Positions 8,196-17,500 of a stretch of 64,000 nucleotides of DNA are shown one piece after another (within the stretch, counting starts at the first letter, position 1; the number at the start of each line of letters is the position of its first letter). The position numbers were made by a program, and so were the translations under genes. The DNA is from Muricomes intestini (GTDB lineage Bacteria > Bacillota > Clostridia > Lachnospirales > Lachnospiraceae): positions 1 through 64,000 of the forward strand of contig NZ_SLZZ01000004.1 of NCBI RefSeq assembly GCF_004346165.1, in the 5' to 3' direction. Below the pieces are notes generated by a model. The model saw only the letters and a program-made list of their open reading frames with translations, was not told the DNA's origin and did no database searches.

Positions 8196-8960
8196 ATGGG
8201 CAAAAAGAAGAAACCCAAGAAAAGCGGTTCTTTTGGAGAGGTTTTATCTACAATTGTGTTAATTGTGTCGGTTTGTGTGCTTGTTGTTTCGGTATACCAA
8301 CTGGTTATGATGCTGGCTCCGTATTATTCCGGGGGAAAGGAATACAATAAGGTGAAGGAGTTGGCAATTACGGGTGACGGCGATAATGATGGGTTTCAGA
8401 TTGACTTTGATGAACTGTTGAAAATGAACCCGGACACCGTAGCTTGGCTCAGATTTGATGCACCCTCCGCCATCAGCTATCCCGTTGTGAAAAGTGCGGA
8501 CAATGAGGAATACCTTACAAAAACATTTTCTGCCAATGACAATAAATTGGGAGCAATTTTTATGGATATGCGCAGCAGTTCAGACTTTTCAGATCAAAAT
8601 ACATTTATCTACGGGCACAACCTGCAGGTGGGCGGGGAGATGTTTTCCCAGTTGAACGAATATGCAAGTGAGGACTTTTGCAAAGAGCATCCATATTTTT
8701 ACATATATACGCCAAATAAGGGAAAACTTACATATCAGGTTTTTGCGGCGGCGGTTGTCAATGACCAGTCGGAGAATTATAGGATTGAGTACCCCACAGA
8801 GCAGGAATTCGCTGATTACCTGGAGATGTGCAAAGGTTCATCCAATTATCAGACGGATGCAAAAGTGGATTCCGGTTCTAGGATAGTAAGTCTGTCCACC
8901 TGCACTAATGTAAATGAGGAAGACAGGTTCTTGCTGCAGGGTGTACTTGTAGAAGACTGA
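8196..8960 (+). CDS. srtB: Class B sortase
   Basis: A membrane-anchored transpeptidase that attaches sorted surface proteins to peptidoglycan. A lysine-rich N-terminus is followed by one transmembrane helix (about residues 15-41) and an extracellular catalytic domain. The catalytic triad is visible: His141 in IYGHN, Cys236 in SLSTC, and Arg244 in EEDRF. The start was set at the ATG preceded by GGGAGA, which gives 254 residues. A longer frame begins 93 bases upstream but reads through the REP element and has no good ribosome site. No substrate with a sorting motif is encoded nearby, so the target proteins must be elsewhere. Confidence 0.92.
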   Translation: MGKKKKPKKSGSFGEVLSTIVLIVSVCVLVVSVYQLVMMLAPYYSGGKEYNKVKELAITGDGDNDGFQIDFDELLKMNPDTVAWLRFDAPSAISYPVVKSADNEEYLTKTFSANDNKLGAIFMDMRSSSDFSDQNTFIYGHNLQVGGEMFSQLNEYASEDFCKEHPYFYIYTPNKGKLTYQVFAAAVVNDQSENYRIEYPTEQEFADYLEMCKGSSNYQTDAKVDSGSRIVSLSTCTNVNEEDRFLLQGVLVED

Positions 8961-8999
8961 ATATTCTGAAAACGGACCGCAAAAGGGTCAGTCCCCTTT
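8959..8999 (+). repeat. REP-like element, copy 4
   Basis: GAATATTCTG overlapping the sortase stop codon, then a linker and AAAAGGGTCAGTCCCCTTT, with one base difference in the centre of the second palindrome. It fills the gap before the DUF951 gene. Confidence 0.8.
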
Positions 9000-9017
9000 G
9001 AGAAAAAGGAGGTGTCT

Positions 9018-9206
9018 ATGGCAGATAGGTTTGATGTTGGGGATGTTATTCGTATGAAAAAGCCGCATCCATGCGGCAGTCACGAATGGGAAGTATTAAG
9101 AGTCGGTGCAGATTTCCGTCTGAAGTGTATAGGGTGCGGACATCAGATTATGGTTCCGCGCAAGTTAGTGGAGAAGAACACGAAAGAAATTCGAAAAAGG
9201 TCTTGA
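9018..9206 (+). CDS. DUF951 domain-containing protein
   Basis: A 62-residue basic protein of the DUF951 family, which is widely conserved in Firmicutes. It is built around a CxxC near its centre (CIGCG) plus a PHPCGSHEWEV segment, suggesting a small zinc-binding or nucleic-acid-binding fold. The ATG was chosen because AAAGGAGG lies six bases upstream. A GTG six bases earlier overlaps that ribosome site. In many relatives it stands close to rpsF, as here. The function is unknown. Confidence 0.9.
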   Translation: MADRFDVGDVIRMKKPHPCGSHEWEVLRVGADFRLKCIGCGHQIMVPRKLVEKNTKEIRKRS

Positions 9207-9239
9207 TACGGACAGCTTCTTATGGTATTATAATTACTC

Positions 9240-9337
9240 GTGACGTACCCGCGGAATTCTAAGGTTCCCCGGATATTTAATTTTCCTTGTTCCCGTGAAA
9301 AAGCGGGGGCCAGAGACCATAAGGAGGTGCAAAAGAC
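9240..9337 (+). promoter_or_regulatory. Possible S6:S18 autoregulatory leader before rpsF
   Basis: About 100 bases before rpsF contain several CCG/CCCG motifs (ACCCGCGG, CCCCGG, CCCGTG) and a GC-rich hairpin-forming stretch near 9293-9312. Ribosomal S6:S18 complexes of many bacteria repress their own mRNA through a leader with an exposed CCG box. Position and motif fit, but I have not established the fold. Confidence 0.35.
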
Positions 9338-9625
9338 ATGAACAAGTATGAGTTAGCTGTTGTTGTCAGTGCAAAAATCGAAGACGATGCCAGAGCAGAA
9401 GTTGTCGAGAAGGTGAAAGCGTTAATCACACGTTTCGGCGGCAATGTAACTGATGTCGATGAATGGGGTAAGAGAAGATTCGCTTACGAAATTCAGAAGA
9501 TGAAAGAAGGATATTACTACTTCATCCACTTCGAATCTGAAAGCAATGTTCCCGGAGAAGTTGAACAGCGTATCCGTATTATGGACAATGTACTCAGATA
9601 TTTATGCGTTAGACAGGAAGCATAG
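9338..9625 (+). CDS. rpsF: 30S ribosomal protein S6
   Basis: A 95-residue ribosomal protein that binds 16S rRNA as a heterodimer with S18 in the platform of the small subunit. The YELAVVVS start, the DVDEWGKRRFAYEIQKMKEG-type central strand and the IRIMDNVLRYL end are diagnostic. A GGAGG site supports the start. It is the first gene of the classical rpsF-ssb-rpsR operon. Confidence 0.98.
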   Translation: MNKYELAVVVSAKIEDDARAEVVEKVKALITRFGGNVTDVDEWGKRRFAYEIQKMKEGYYYFIHFESESNVPGEVEQRIRIMDNVLRYLCVRQEA

Positions 9626-9639
9626 AGAAAGAGGTATAT

Positions 9640-10083
9640 ATGAATAAAGTGGTTTTGGTAGGACGTTTAACAAGAGACCCAGAAGTTAGATATTCACAAG
9701 GTGAGAATGCAACTGCCGTTGCAAGATATACACTAGCTGTTGACCGCAGGTTTAAGAGAGATAATGAGCCTACAGCGGATTTCATTCCGTGTGTTGTATT
9801 CGGCCGTTCAGGAGAATTTGCAGAGAAATATTTCCGTCAGGGAATGCGTGTTTCTATTTCAGGACGTATTCAAACCGGAAGCTACACGAATAAAGATGGT
9901 GTAAAGGTATATACAACAGAAGTAATTGTTGAGGAACAGGAATTTGCTGAGAGCAAAGCCGAAAGCGAAGCTAACAGAGGCTCTTTCCATCAGGCAGCAC
10001 CCAGCCCTTCACCCAGTGTTGATGCAGGTGACGGCTTCATGAACATTCCGGACGGGATTGACGAAGAGTTACCGTTTAACTAG
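9640..10083 (+). CDS. ssb: Single-stranded DNA-binding protein
   Basis: A 147-residue SSB: an N-terminal OB fold (MNKVVLVGRLTRDPEVRYS start, then FIPCVVFGRSGEFAEKYFRQGM), an acidic disordered linker from about residue 108, and the C-terminal acidic tip ending IDEELPFN, which recruits replication and repair partners. It lies 14 bases after rpsF and before rpsR, as in most Firmicutes. Confidence 0.98.
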   Translation: MNKVVLVGRLTRDPEVRYSQGENATAVARYTLAVDRRFKRDNEPTADFIPCVVFGRSGEFAEKYFRQGMRVSISGRIQTGSYTNKDGVKVYTTEVIVEEQEFAESKAESEANRGSFHQAAPSPSPSVDAGDGFMNIPDGIDEELPFN

Positions 10084-10123
10084 ATTGTGAAATCTTTCTA
10101 TAAATCATATAGGAGGTAAAAAA

Positions 10124-10390
10124 ATGGCTTACGAAAAAGGAAGCAGACCAGAAGGCGGCTTCAAGAGAAGAGGCCCATCACGCAGAAGAAAAAAAGTATG
10201 TGTATTCTGCGGCAAAGAGAACAATGAGATTGATTATAAAGATGTGGCGAAGCTGAGAAAGTATGTCTCTGAGAGAGGCAAGATTCTTCCCAGAAGAATC
10301 ACAGGAAACTGTGCAAAGCATCAGAGAGCTCTTACAGTAGCAATTAAGAGATCACGTCATATCGCTTTAATGCCTTACGTTCAAGATTAA
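10124..10390 (+). CDS. rpsR: 30S ribosomal protein S18
   Basis: An 88-residue ribosomal protein with a basic N-terminus and the motif [21 protein letters not shown]. It retains one CxxC (Cys26 and Cys29) and a single later cysteine (GNCAKHQR), so it may be a zinc-binding C+ type form. It ends with [12 protein letters not shown]. Last gene of the rpsF operon, preceded by AGGAGG and followed by a terminator. Confidence 0.98.
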   Translation: MAYEKGSRPEGGFKRRGPSRRRKKVCVFCGKENNEIDYKDVAKLRKYVSERGKILPRRITGNCAKHQRALTVAIKRSRHIALMPYVQD

Positions 10391-10397
10391 TTAAAAG

Positions 10398-10441
10398 AAA
10401 GACTGGTTTTTCGGTATATTCCGGAAATTCAGTCTTTTTTT
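10398..10441 (+). terminator. Terminator of the rpsF operon
   Basis: Stem AAAGACTG/CAGTCTTT with an inner CGG/CCG stem, followed by a run of T. It begins eight bases after the rpsR stop codon. Confidence 0.88.
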
Positions 10442-10485
10442 AATGCCGAAATTTTATGAAGTAAAAGAAATAAGAGGAAAAAAAG

Positions 10486-11358
10486 ATGTCTTCAATATTA
10501 ATCAAAATAAAAAGCAAATATCCTCAAATGAATGATGCAATGAAACGCATTGCAGATTATGTATTAAATAATCCAAATGACGTTGTTTTTGAAAAAGCAA
10601 GTACCTTCGCTGAAAAAAGTAATGTTAGTCCAGCGTCTGTAAGTAGATTTGTAAAATTGGTAGGCTATAAAAGTTTTAATGATTTTCAGTTAAGCTTTGT
10701 AGCTGCACAAAGCAGGGCGGAAATAAACGATGAGGATAGTCTGGCTTATAATGGTATGAAAGTGGGAGAGACAACTCAGGAAATATGTCAAGTGATTTTT
10801 AGCAGAAGTGAAAGAGTATTAAATGAGACATTAGGAATACTTGATACTGAGACTATGGAATCTATTGCGAATTATATAGATAAGGCAAAGCGTATTGTAG
10901 CAATAGGCGTCGGCCGTTCGAAAATCACTACACAAGCTTTAGTTTCAAGGCTTTATAGGATTGGTTACAATATTGTGGAATACAGTGATTCACATGAGAT
11001 TGTCAATATAACATCTATTATGCAGCCTGGGGATTTATTAATCGCATGCAGTAATTTTGGAAAAAGTAAATCTGTTGTTGAAGGTGCAAGGCGAGCAAAA
11101 GAAAATGGAGTCACAGTTGTTGGAATTACGAGCGTTGTTGATTCTCCGCTGGCAAATTCAGCGGATTATCTTCTGCTTAGTGCATATGATTATGCCTCAG
11201 ACAAAATGGGAAAGTTGTTTGAGCCCTCAAGCGAAAACGTAGCACAATTAGTTTTGGTTGACTGTCTATACATGCTGGTTGCAACAAAGCATGAAAAGGA
11301 GAATCTAAATAGATATAAGCGGTTCTCAAAGGAAATAGTAAAAGAGCATGTAAAATAA
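10486..11358 (+). CDS. MurR/RpiR-family transcriptional regulator
   Basis: A 290-residue regulator with an N-terminal RpiR-type helix-turn-helix (residues 1-75, ending SVSRFVKLVGYKSFNDFQ) and a C-terminal SIS sugar-phosphate-binding domain (about 125-255, with GVGRSKITTQAL and ACSNFGKSKSVVEGA). Such proteins sense phosphosugars and control adjacent catabolic genes. It stands 12 bases before the DhaK-like gene and probably belongs to the same transcript. The likely effector is a phosphorylated intermediate of this operon. Confidence 0.92.
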   Translation: MSSILIKIKSKYPQMNDAMKRIADYVLNNPNDVVFEKASTFAEKSNVSPASVSRFVKLVGYKSFNDFQLSFVAAQSRAEINDEDSLAYNGMKVGETTQEICQVIFSRSERVLNETLGILDTETMESIANYIDKAKRIVAIGVGRSKITTQALVSRLYRIGYNIVEYSDSHEIVNITSIMQPGDLLIACSNFGKSKSVVEGARRAKENGVTVVGITSVVDSPLANSADYLLLSAYDYASDKMGKLFEPSSENVAQLVLVDCLYMLVATKHEKENLNRYKRFSKEIVKEHVK

Positions 11359-11370
11359 AGGGGGCATACT

Positions 11371-12381
11371 ATGAATAGATTACTTAACCGGCCAGAAGAG
11401 TCTATGAATGAGATGATAGATGGCTATATTCAATGTTATCCAGATAAATATGAAAGATTGGATGGTTATAAGGTGATCTTGAGAAAAAATCTTGAGGATA
11501 AAGTCTCAGTTATTATCGGGGCAGGCGGCGGGAACGAACCCTGGCCAATTGGATATGTAGGGGAGGGGATGGCTGATGCTTGTGCATGTGGGGATGTGTT
11601 TACTGCACCTGCAGCGAGAGCTATTTTAAATACTCTTAGAAGTGTACCTAATAAAGATGGAGTGCTGTGTGTTGCCACAAACCATGCCGGTGATGTTTTA
11701 AATTTTGAATTAGTAGCGGAATTAGCAGAAATGGAAGGAATTAAAACAAGACGTGTTTATGTGGCGGATGACATTACTTCGGCAGATTTGACTGAAAAGA
11801 GAGAACGCCGGGGTATTGCGGGGGTATCTTTGGTTCTGAAGATTGCGGCAGCGGCAGCAAAGACCGGGCTGACCCTCGACGAAGTGGCTGAAGTAGCACA
11901 AAAGGTCAGCGATAATACATATACCTGTAGTGTTACTACATCGCCGGCCTATGTTTTGGAAACAGGCAAACCAGCTTATGACCTACCGGAAGGGAAAACT
12001 GAGTATGGCATGGGATTTAATGGAGAGATGGGGATTGAGAGAACAGATATCAGTTCAGCCGATAAGATTGCAGAAAAAATAATAAACATGATTATTGAAG
12101 ACGCAAATTTGAAAAAGGATGATGAGGTTATATATTTTTTAAACCCTTTCATGGCAACCACCTTTATAGAATCCTATATTATTGCCGGAAAATGCTTAAA
12201 AATATTTGCTGACAGAGGAATTAAAGTGTATGCAAGCCATGTTGACACAATGTTTGCCACACAAGGGGCCGGTGGATTTTCGGTGACAATTTTAAAAGTA
12301 AATGAAAAAATAAAAGAGTATTATAACAAACCAGTAAATTCACCATCGTTTCGGTACTGGGAACAGGGGGAACGGAAATGA
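11371..12381 (+). CDS. DhaK-family kinase subunit lacking the usual substrate histidines
   Basis: A 336-residue protein of the dihydroxyacetone kinase DhaK (DAK1) fold. The first substrate loop reads GGGNEP (52-57), with Asn55 where DhaK has His56 in GGGSGHEP. NHAGD (104-108) keeps the catalytic Asp (Asp109 in E. coli). The position of the His that covalently binds dihydroxyacetone reads FNGEMG, with Asn217 in place of His. Both changes argue against canonical dihydroxyacetone binding through a hemiaminal. The gene overlaps dhaL by four bases (ATGA), so the two subunits are translationally coupled. The real substrate is unknown; another short sugar or polyol is likely. Confidence 0.85.
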   Translation: MNRLLNRPEESMNEMIDGYIQCYPDKYERLDGYKVILRKNLEDKVSVIIGAGGGNEPWPIGYVGEGMADACACGDVFTAPAARAILNTLRSVPNKDGVLCVATNHAGDVLNFELVAELAEMEGIKTRRVYVADDITSADLTEKRERRGIAGVSLVLKIAAAAAKTGLTLDEVAEVAQKVSDNTYTCSVTTSPAYVLETGKPAYDLPEGKTEYGMGFNGEMGIERTDISSADKIAEKIINMIIEDANLKKDDEVIYFLNPFMATTFIESYIIAGKCLKIFADRGIKVYASHVDTMFATQGAGGFSVTILKVNEKIKEYYNKPVNSPSFRYWEQGERK

Positions 12382-13037
12382 TTAATAGTATTAACAGCGG
12401 TCAGTGTAAAGAAATGATACTCTATATAGCTGATAAAATTATTGAAAGCGAGCCTTACCTGACAGAAATCGACTCAAAGATAGGCGATGGAGATCATGGG
12501 ACGGGGATGAAAAGAGGGTTTAGTGCCGTAAAGAAGGAGCTGCCGGCATATATGCCTAAAGACCCGGAAGATGTTTTGAAGGAGACAGGAACAATCTTGC
12601 TTGATTCCATGGGGGGAGCATCTGGGGTGCTGTTTGGAACAGTTTTTATTAGCGGCATCACAAAGAGAAGAAGTAAAGGTACTTTGAATCTCAATGATTT
12701 TGCAGAGATTTTCAGGACTTCGCTTACTTCATTAAAGCAGCGGGGGAAGGCTTCCGTCGGGGATAAGACCATGGTAGATGCCTATGAACCAGCAGTTATT
12801 GCTCTGGAAAAGGCTGTCCAAGAAGGCAAGACATTAGTACATGGTTTTAGCGAAGCCGCAAAGGCGGCGCAAGATGGTGTTCAATATACAAAGACAGTAA
12901 AGGCCAGATTTGGCAGGGCAAAGTACTTTGGCGGGAAAGCCATAGGCTTGCAGGATGCCGGAGCAACATCTATTTGGATTATTTTTCGTTCAATGAGTGA
13001 ATGGATAAGCAAAGAGAAAGAAGAGGCTGCTTTATGA
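12378..13037 (+). CDS. dhaL: Dihydroxyacetone kinase ADP-binding subunit DhaL
   Basis: A 219-residue nucleotide-binding subunit of the two-part kinase. The Mg-binding triad is intact (Asp32, Asp37 and Asp39 in IDSKIGDGDHG). The GGASGVLFG nucleotide loop, GDKTMVDAYEPA and the C-terminal GRAKYFGGKAIG-DAGATS motifs are canonical. No DhaM phosphotransferase subunit is encoded in the operon, so the phosphoryl donor is either ATP directly or a DhaM encoded elsewhere. It overlaps its neighbours by ATGA at both ends. Confidence 0.92.
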   Translation: MINSINSGQCKEMILYIADKIIESEPYLTEIDSKIGDGDHGTGMKRGFSAVKKELPAYMPKDPEDVLKETGTILLDSMGGASGVLFGTVFISGITKRRSKGTLNLNDFAEIFRTSLTSLKQRGKASVGDKTMVDAYEPAVIALEKAVQEGKTLVHGFSEAAKAAQDGVQYTKTVKARFGRAKYFGGKAIGLQDAGATSIWIIFRSMSEWISKEKEEAAL

Positions 13038-13963
13038 TTGCAACAATAACGCTGAACCCATGTATTGACCGAACTGTAGAAATAGAGAAGTTCCTTTATG
13101 GCGGAACAAATAATGTCCTAAATACCAGGGACGATATTTCAGGTAAAGGAATAAATGTCAATAGTGTACTGCAGCATCTTGGCATAGAAAATTTATCAAC
13201 AGGGTTTAATTATAAAGAAGACGCAGCAAAACTCACTGATTTTTTAAAAAAGTTGGGATGTTCCTTTAAGCATGTAGAGGTAAATGGAGAACTAAGAACA
13301 AACATCAAAATTTTCGATACTGAAAAATCTGTTATGAGTGAATTTAATGAAAAGGGACATGCCGTTCCAAAGGAGCATGTTGACGGCTTTCTAAGACTAC
13401 TGGAGGAGGAGATGGATAAAATCGACGTTTTGGTAGTTGACGGCTCAGTACCGCCGGGAATATCGGCAGATATATACAAGGAAATTATATCTATGGCAAA
13501 TCAAAAAGCTGTAAAAACTATTCTGGATGCATCAGGTGATCTCCTAAAGTTTGGCATAGATGCAAAACCATTTCTTATCAAGCCAAATGTAGACGAATTA
13601 GAGTATACCTTTAACCGCAAGATAGAAAATGAAGAAGAAATTCTAAAAACTGCGAAAGACATTGTAAGCAGCGGGATAAAATATGTTTGTGTTTCCAGGG
13701 GGAGCAAAGGAGCAGTCTTTGTTTCAGACAAAGCAAGTTATATCGTAGATCCTGTAAAAGTTGATGTTAAAGGTGTCCAAGGTGCCGGAGACTCAATGGT
13801 AGCCGGATTTTGCTATGCAATCGTTAACGGGCTGCCGGAAATAGAGATTATTAGGCATGGTGTGGCTTGTGCCACAGGTTCTCTTATCCATAGTGGAACA
13901 AAGCTATGCAGAAAAAAAGATATGGAATACTTTTTACCGCAGATTAAAATACATAAGTTGTAA
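13034..13963 (+). CDS. 1-phosphofructokinase-type PfkB kinase
   Basis: A 310-residue PfkB kinase of the FruK/LacC branch, shown by the start MIATITLNPCIDRT, the KGINVNSVL segment and the VQGAGDSMVAGF catalytic motif near the C-terminus. The start at the ATGA overlap with dhaL was chosen over an upstream in-frame ATG that would extend far into dhaL. Members phosphorylate ketose monophosphates to bisphosphates. With the broken class II aldolase after it, the operon appears built to phosphorylate twice and then split a sugar. Confidence 0.88.
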   Translation: MIATITLNPCIDRTVEIEKFLYGGTNNVLNTRDDISGKGINVNSVLQHLGIENLSTGFNYKEDAAKLTDFLKKLGCSFKHVEVNGELRTNIKIFDTEKSVMSEFNEKGHAVPKEHVDGFLRLLEEEMDKIDVLVVDGSVPPGISADIYKEIISMANQKAVKTILDASGDLLKFGIDAKPFLIKPNVDELEYTFNRKIENEEEILKTAKDIVSSGIKYVCVSRGSKGAVFVSDKASYIVDPVKVDVKGVQGAGDSMVAGFCYAIVNGLPEIEIIRHGVACATGSLIHSGTKLCRKKDMEYFLPQIKIHKL

Positions 13964-13975
13964 AGGAGGAGAACT

Positions 13976-14254
13976 ATGTTGATTCGTTCAACAAAAGCGA
14001 TGCTGGAAAAAGCAAAAGCCGGGAAATATGCCGTCGCTGCATTTAATGCTGAAAATATGGAAATGGTTCAGGCGATTGTTGAAGCGGCTGAGGAATTGAA
14101 GGCTCCAGTAATAATTCAAACAACATCAGGTACTTTAAAGTATGCAACACCAGAATTGTATTACAGCATGGCAGCGGCAGCTGCACAAAAAAGTGAAATT
14201 CCGGTTGCCATCCATTTAGATCATGGTGACAGCTATGAAAGAGCAGCTGAATGA
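13976..14254 (+). pseudogene. Truncated class II fructose/tagatose-bisphosphate aldolase
   Basis: Ninety-two codons matching the N-terminal third of class II aldolases (normally about 285 residues), including the HLDHGDS zinc and catalytic segment (Asp82, His83). The frame then stops, and the following bases do not continue the family in any frame I could read. The later zinc ligands and the phosphate-binding loop are missing, so the product should be inactive. A good AAAGGAGG site remains, consistent with a recent deletion. A full-length paralogue at 39571-40422 shares the same start architecture. Confidence 0.85.
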
Positions 14255-14334
14255 AAAATTATAAGTTTTTCGAGGTTATTGCAAATCAATTAATTTTTAG
14301 TCAAGGAGCGTAGCTCCTGACATTTGGAGTAAAG

Positions 14335-14377
14335 AATGGATAGTTGCCCACATTTGTGAGGGTACTATCCATTTTTT
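14335..14377 (+). terminator. Terminator after the DhaK-like operon
   Basis: Ten-base perfect stem AATGGATAGT/ACTATCCATT with a 19-base loop, followed by a run of T. The remaining bases 14255-14510 hold a small GGAGC/GCTCC palindrome near 14305 and AT-rich sequence likely to include the promoter of the next gene. Confidence 0.85.
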
Positions 14378-14510
14378 GTAGACATTTCAAATGTATGTTG
14401 CTTTAATGTTATACGCAGATTTTGTGTAGCCTACAATAGAATATTATGCTATTATTTATAAATAGGAAATTCCCAAACACATCTGGCAAAGAAAGGAAAT
14501 AACATAAATT

Positions 14511-17500
14511 ATGCTGAAATTGGCAGAAATACGGAAATCATATAAGACATTTGACTATACACAGACTGCACTGGACGGGATATCGGTGACGTTTCGTGAT
14601 AATGAATTTGCGGCCGTTTTAGGACCCTCCGGATCTGGAAAGACCACCATGCTCAATATCATAGGAGGGTTGGATCACTATGATTCGGGGGATCTGGAAA
14701 TCGATGGTATATCCACAAAGGAATACAAATCCTCTGACTGGGATACCTACAGAAACAATCGTATTGGCTTTGTATTTCAGAGCTATAATCTGATTCCCCA
14801 TCAGTCAATCCTTTCAAATGTTGAGTTGGCTCTAACTTTAAGCGGAGTATCTCCGTCGGAGCGAAAAGAACGTGCAAAAGAGGCACTGGAAGAGGTCGGA
14901 CTGGGAGATCATATAAGAAAGCTGCCAAATCAGCTCAGCGGCGGCCAGATGCAGCGGGTGGCAATTGCCAGAGCGCTGATCAATGATCCGGAGATTCTGC
15001 TGGCAGATGAGCCTACCGGTGCGCTGGATACAAGTACCAGTGAGCAGGTGATGAATCTTCTGAAGAGAATTGCCAAAGACAGACTTGTTATTATGGTTAC
15101 TCATAATAGCGAGCTTGCGGATGATTATGCGACAAGAATTATTCAACTGAAAGATGGACAAATCATATCAGACACGAATCCCCTGGATGCGTCTGAGGAA
15201 AAGCAGCGTGCCGGCCGTGCACCCCGCAAAGTGAGCATGTCCTTTCTTACAGCAATTTCGTTGTCACTGAGCAATCTCATGACAAAAAAGGGACGTACCT
15301 TTGTGACAGCCCTGGCAGGCTCCATAGGCATTATCGGAATTGCCGCTATCCTCGCCCTGGCAAGTGGAATCGATTCATATATTGCAGGGGTGGAGCAAGA
15401 GACCATGAGTATATATCCGCTGACAATTCAGGGCTCAGGAATTGATTTCTCTGGTTTTTTTGCCGATTCCGGTGAAAATGCGATGGGCGCTAGGTCTGCA
15501 GATGGCAAGTCTGAATCCGGCGGCATCAAAGAGCAAAAGATTACGGAAACTTTGTTTAACCATCAAAATAAGAATGACCTGAAATCACTGAAGTCTTATA
15601 TTGAAACGAACGGACGCAAGATAAATCCTTATGTGAAAAATATTCAATATTCCTACAATGTGACTCCACAGATTTATCTTGCCGATACGTCAGAGAATGT
15701 GGACCAGATCAATCCGGATTCGATTCTGGGCTCTTATGGTCTGGGTGCAAACAATGCTTTAAGTGCATTTATGGGCTCGGGCAGTTCTATGGGCATGAAT
15801 GTTTTTAATGAGATGCCGGGTGACATCAAGATGTTTGAGGAACAATATGTGGTCGATGCCGGCCGCTGGCCTGAAAGTTATGACGAGGCCGTTATTGTTT
15901 TAATGCCTGATGGAAGTGTGTCTGACTATGTGCTTTACACTCTTGGACTCAGGAATCGAACTGAGCTGGAAGAGGTAATGGATAAATTTGTTAATAATCC
16001 TGATGCAGAGGTTAAATTAAAGAAAGAGAAAAGATCCTTTAATTATGAGGATTTAATGTCAGCAAAGCTGAAAGTTATCTCTGCGGCCGACAAATATGCA
16101 TATGATAAGGAGCATAGTATCTGGGTGGATAAATCCGATAATAGCCAATATATGAGTGAGCTTGTCAATAAGGGCCTGGATTTGAAGATTGTCGGTGTTG
16201 TACAGGCTGACCCGGATGCAAAAGCTACGTCACTTTCTCCGGGTGTCAATTACACGCCTGAGCTTACTGGCTATCTCATGAAAGAGGCAGCTGATAAGGA
16301 GATTATTAAGAAACAGATTGCAAATCCGGCGGTAAATGTTTTGACAGGAAAAAGCTTTGCAGAAGAGAAAAAAGGAAAGGCAACTTCAAAGTTTGATTTC
16401 GCAGATTTGTTTTCCATCGATGAAAATGCCATTAGAAATGCCTTTAACATGGATCCTTCCCAGATTAACCTTGATTTGTCAGGGCTGGGTGATATTTCCA
16501 TTAATACAGATGAGATGGAGCCGCCTTCTTTTGATATTAACGAGGTGACAGAATCGATTGCAGGAGAAGTTAATATCCCCTCTGATGAACTTACAGCTAT
16601 TATGACCGGTGTAATGCAAGGTTTTCTGGCGGAGGAAGCAGAAGCAGGCGCTGTGGATCCGAATCAGATGGCAGAAGATTTGGCAGCTTATTTGGCACGT
16701 CCTGATGTACAGGGAACAATGACCGCCCAGTTAAATGACCTGCTCGCGGCCACCCAGATTGACACTAAGCTGGCGGAGATCCTCAGAACCTATATGGAAA
16801 CAACAATGCAGAGCTATATAGCCCAAATGATGGATTCGGTTCAGGCTCAGCTTCAGGTTCAGCTCCAGGATCAGATACAAAATGCCCTGAGTCAGCTGCC
16901 GGCACAGATGCAAAATGCCATCAGCATAGATCAAAATGCTTTTGCCCAGGCTTTTAAACTCAAGATGTCAGAGGATGAAATACTTGAGTTTCTAAAAGCC
17001 CTTATGAATCCTGAAGAGAGCACATATGAAAGCAATCTGTCTGTTCTGGGATATGCCGATCCGGGGAATCCAACACAGATAAACATCTATCCGCTGGACT
17101 TCAATTCAAAAGATGATGTGAAGAACTTCCTTGAGAATTATAATGACCAGATGGAGAAGGAAGGAGAAAAAGATAAGGTCGTGCGGTACACAGATCTTGT
17201 GGGCACCCTGATGACTTCGGTGACGGATATCGTTGATACAATCAGCTATGCGCTTATTGCCTTTGTTGCCATATCTCTGGTTGTTTCCTCTATCATGATT
17301 GGTGTAATTACCTATATATCTGTGCTGGAACGAAAAAAGGAGATCGGAATCCTCCGTGCGCTCGGAGCAAGTAAGCGGGATGTCAGACGGGTATTTAATG
17401 CGGAAACTTTGATTATCGGTCTTGTGGCCGGAGTCCTGGGCGTTGCTGCCACATATCTCATCAGCATCCCGGCAAATATAATTGTCTATAACAAGCTTGG

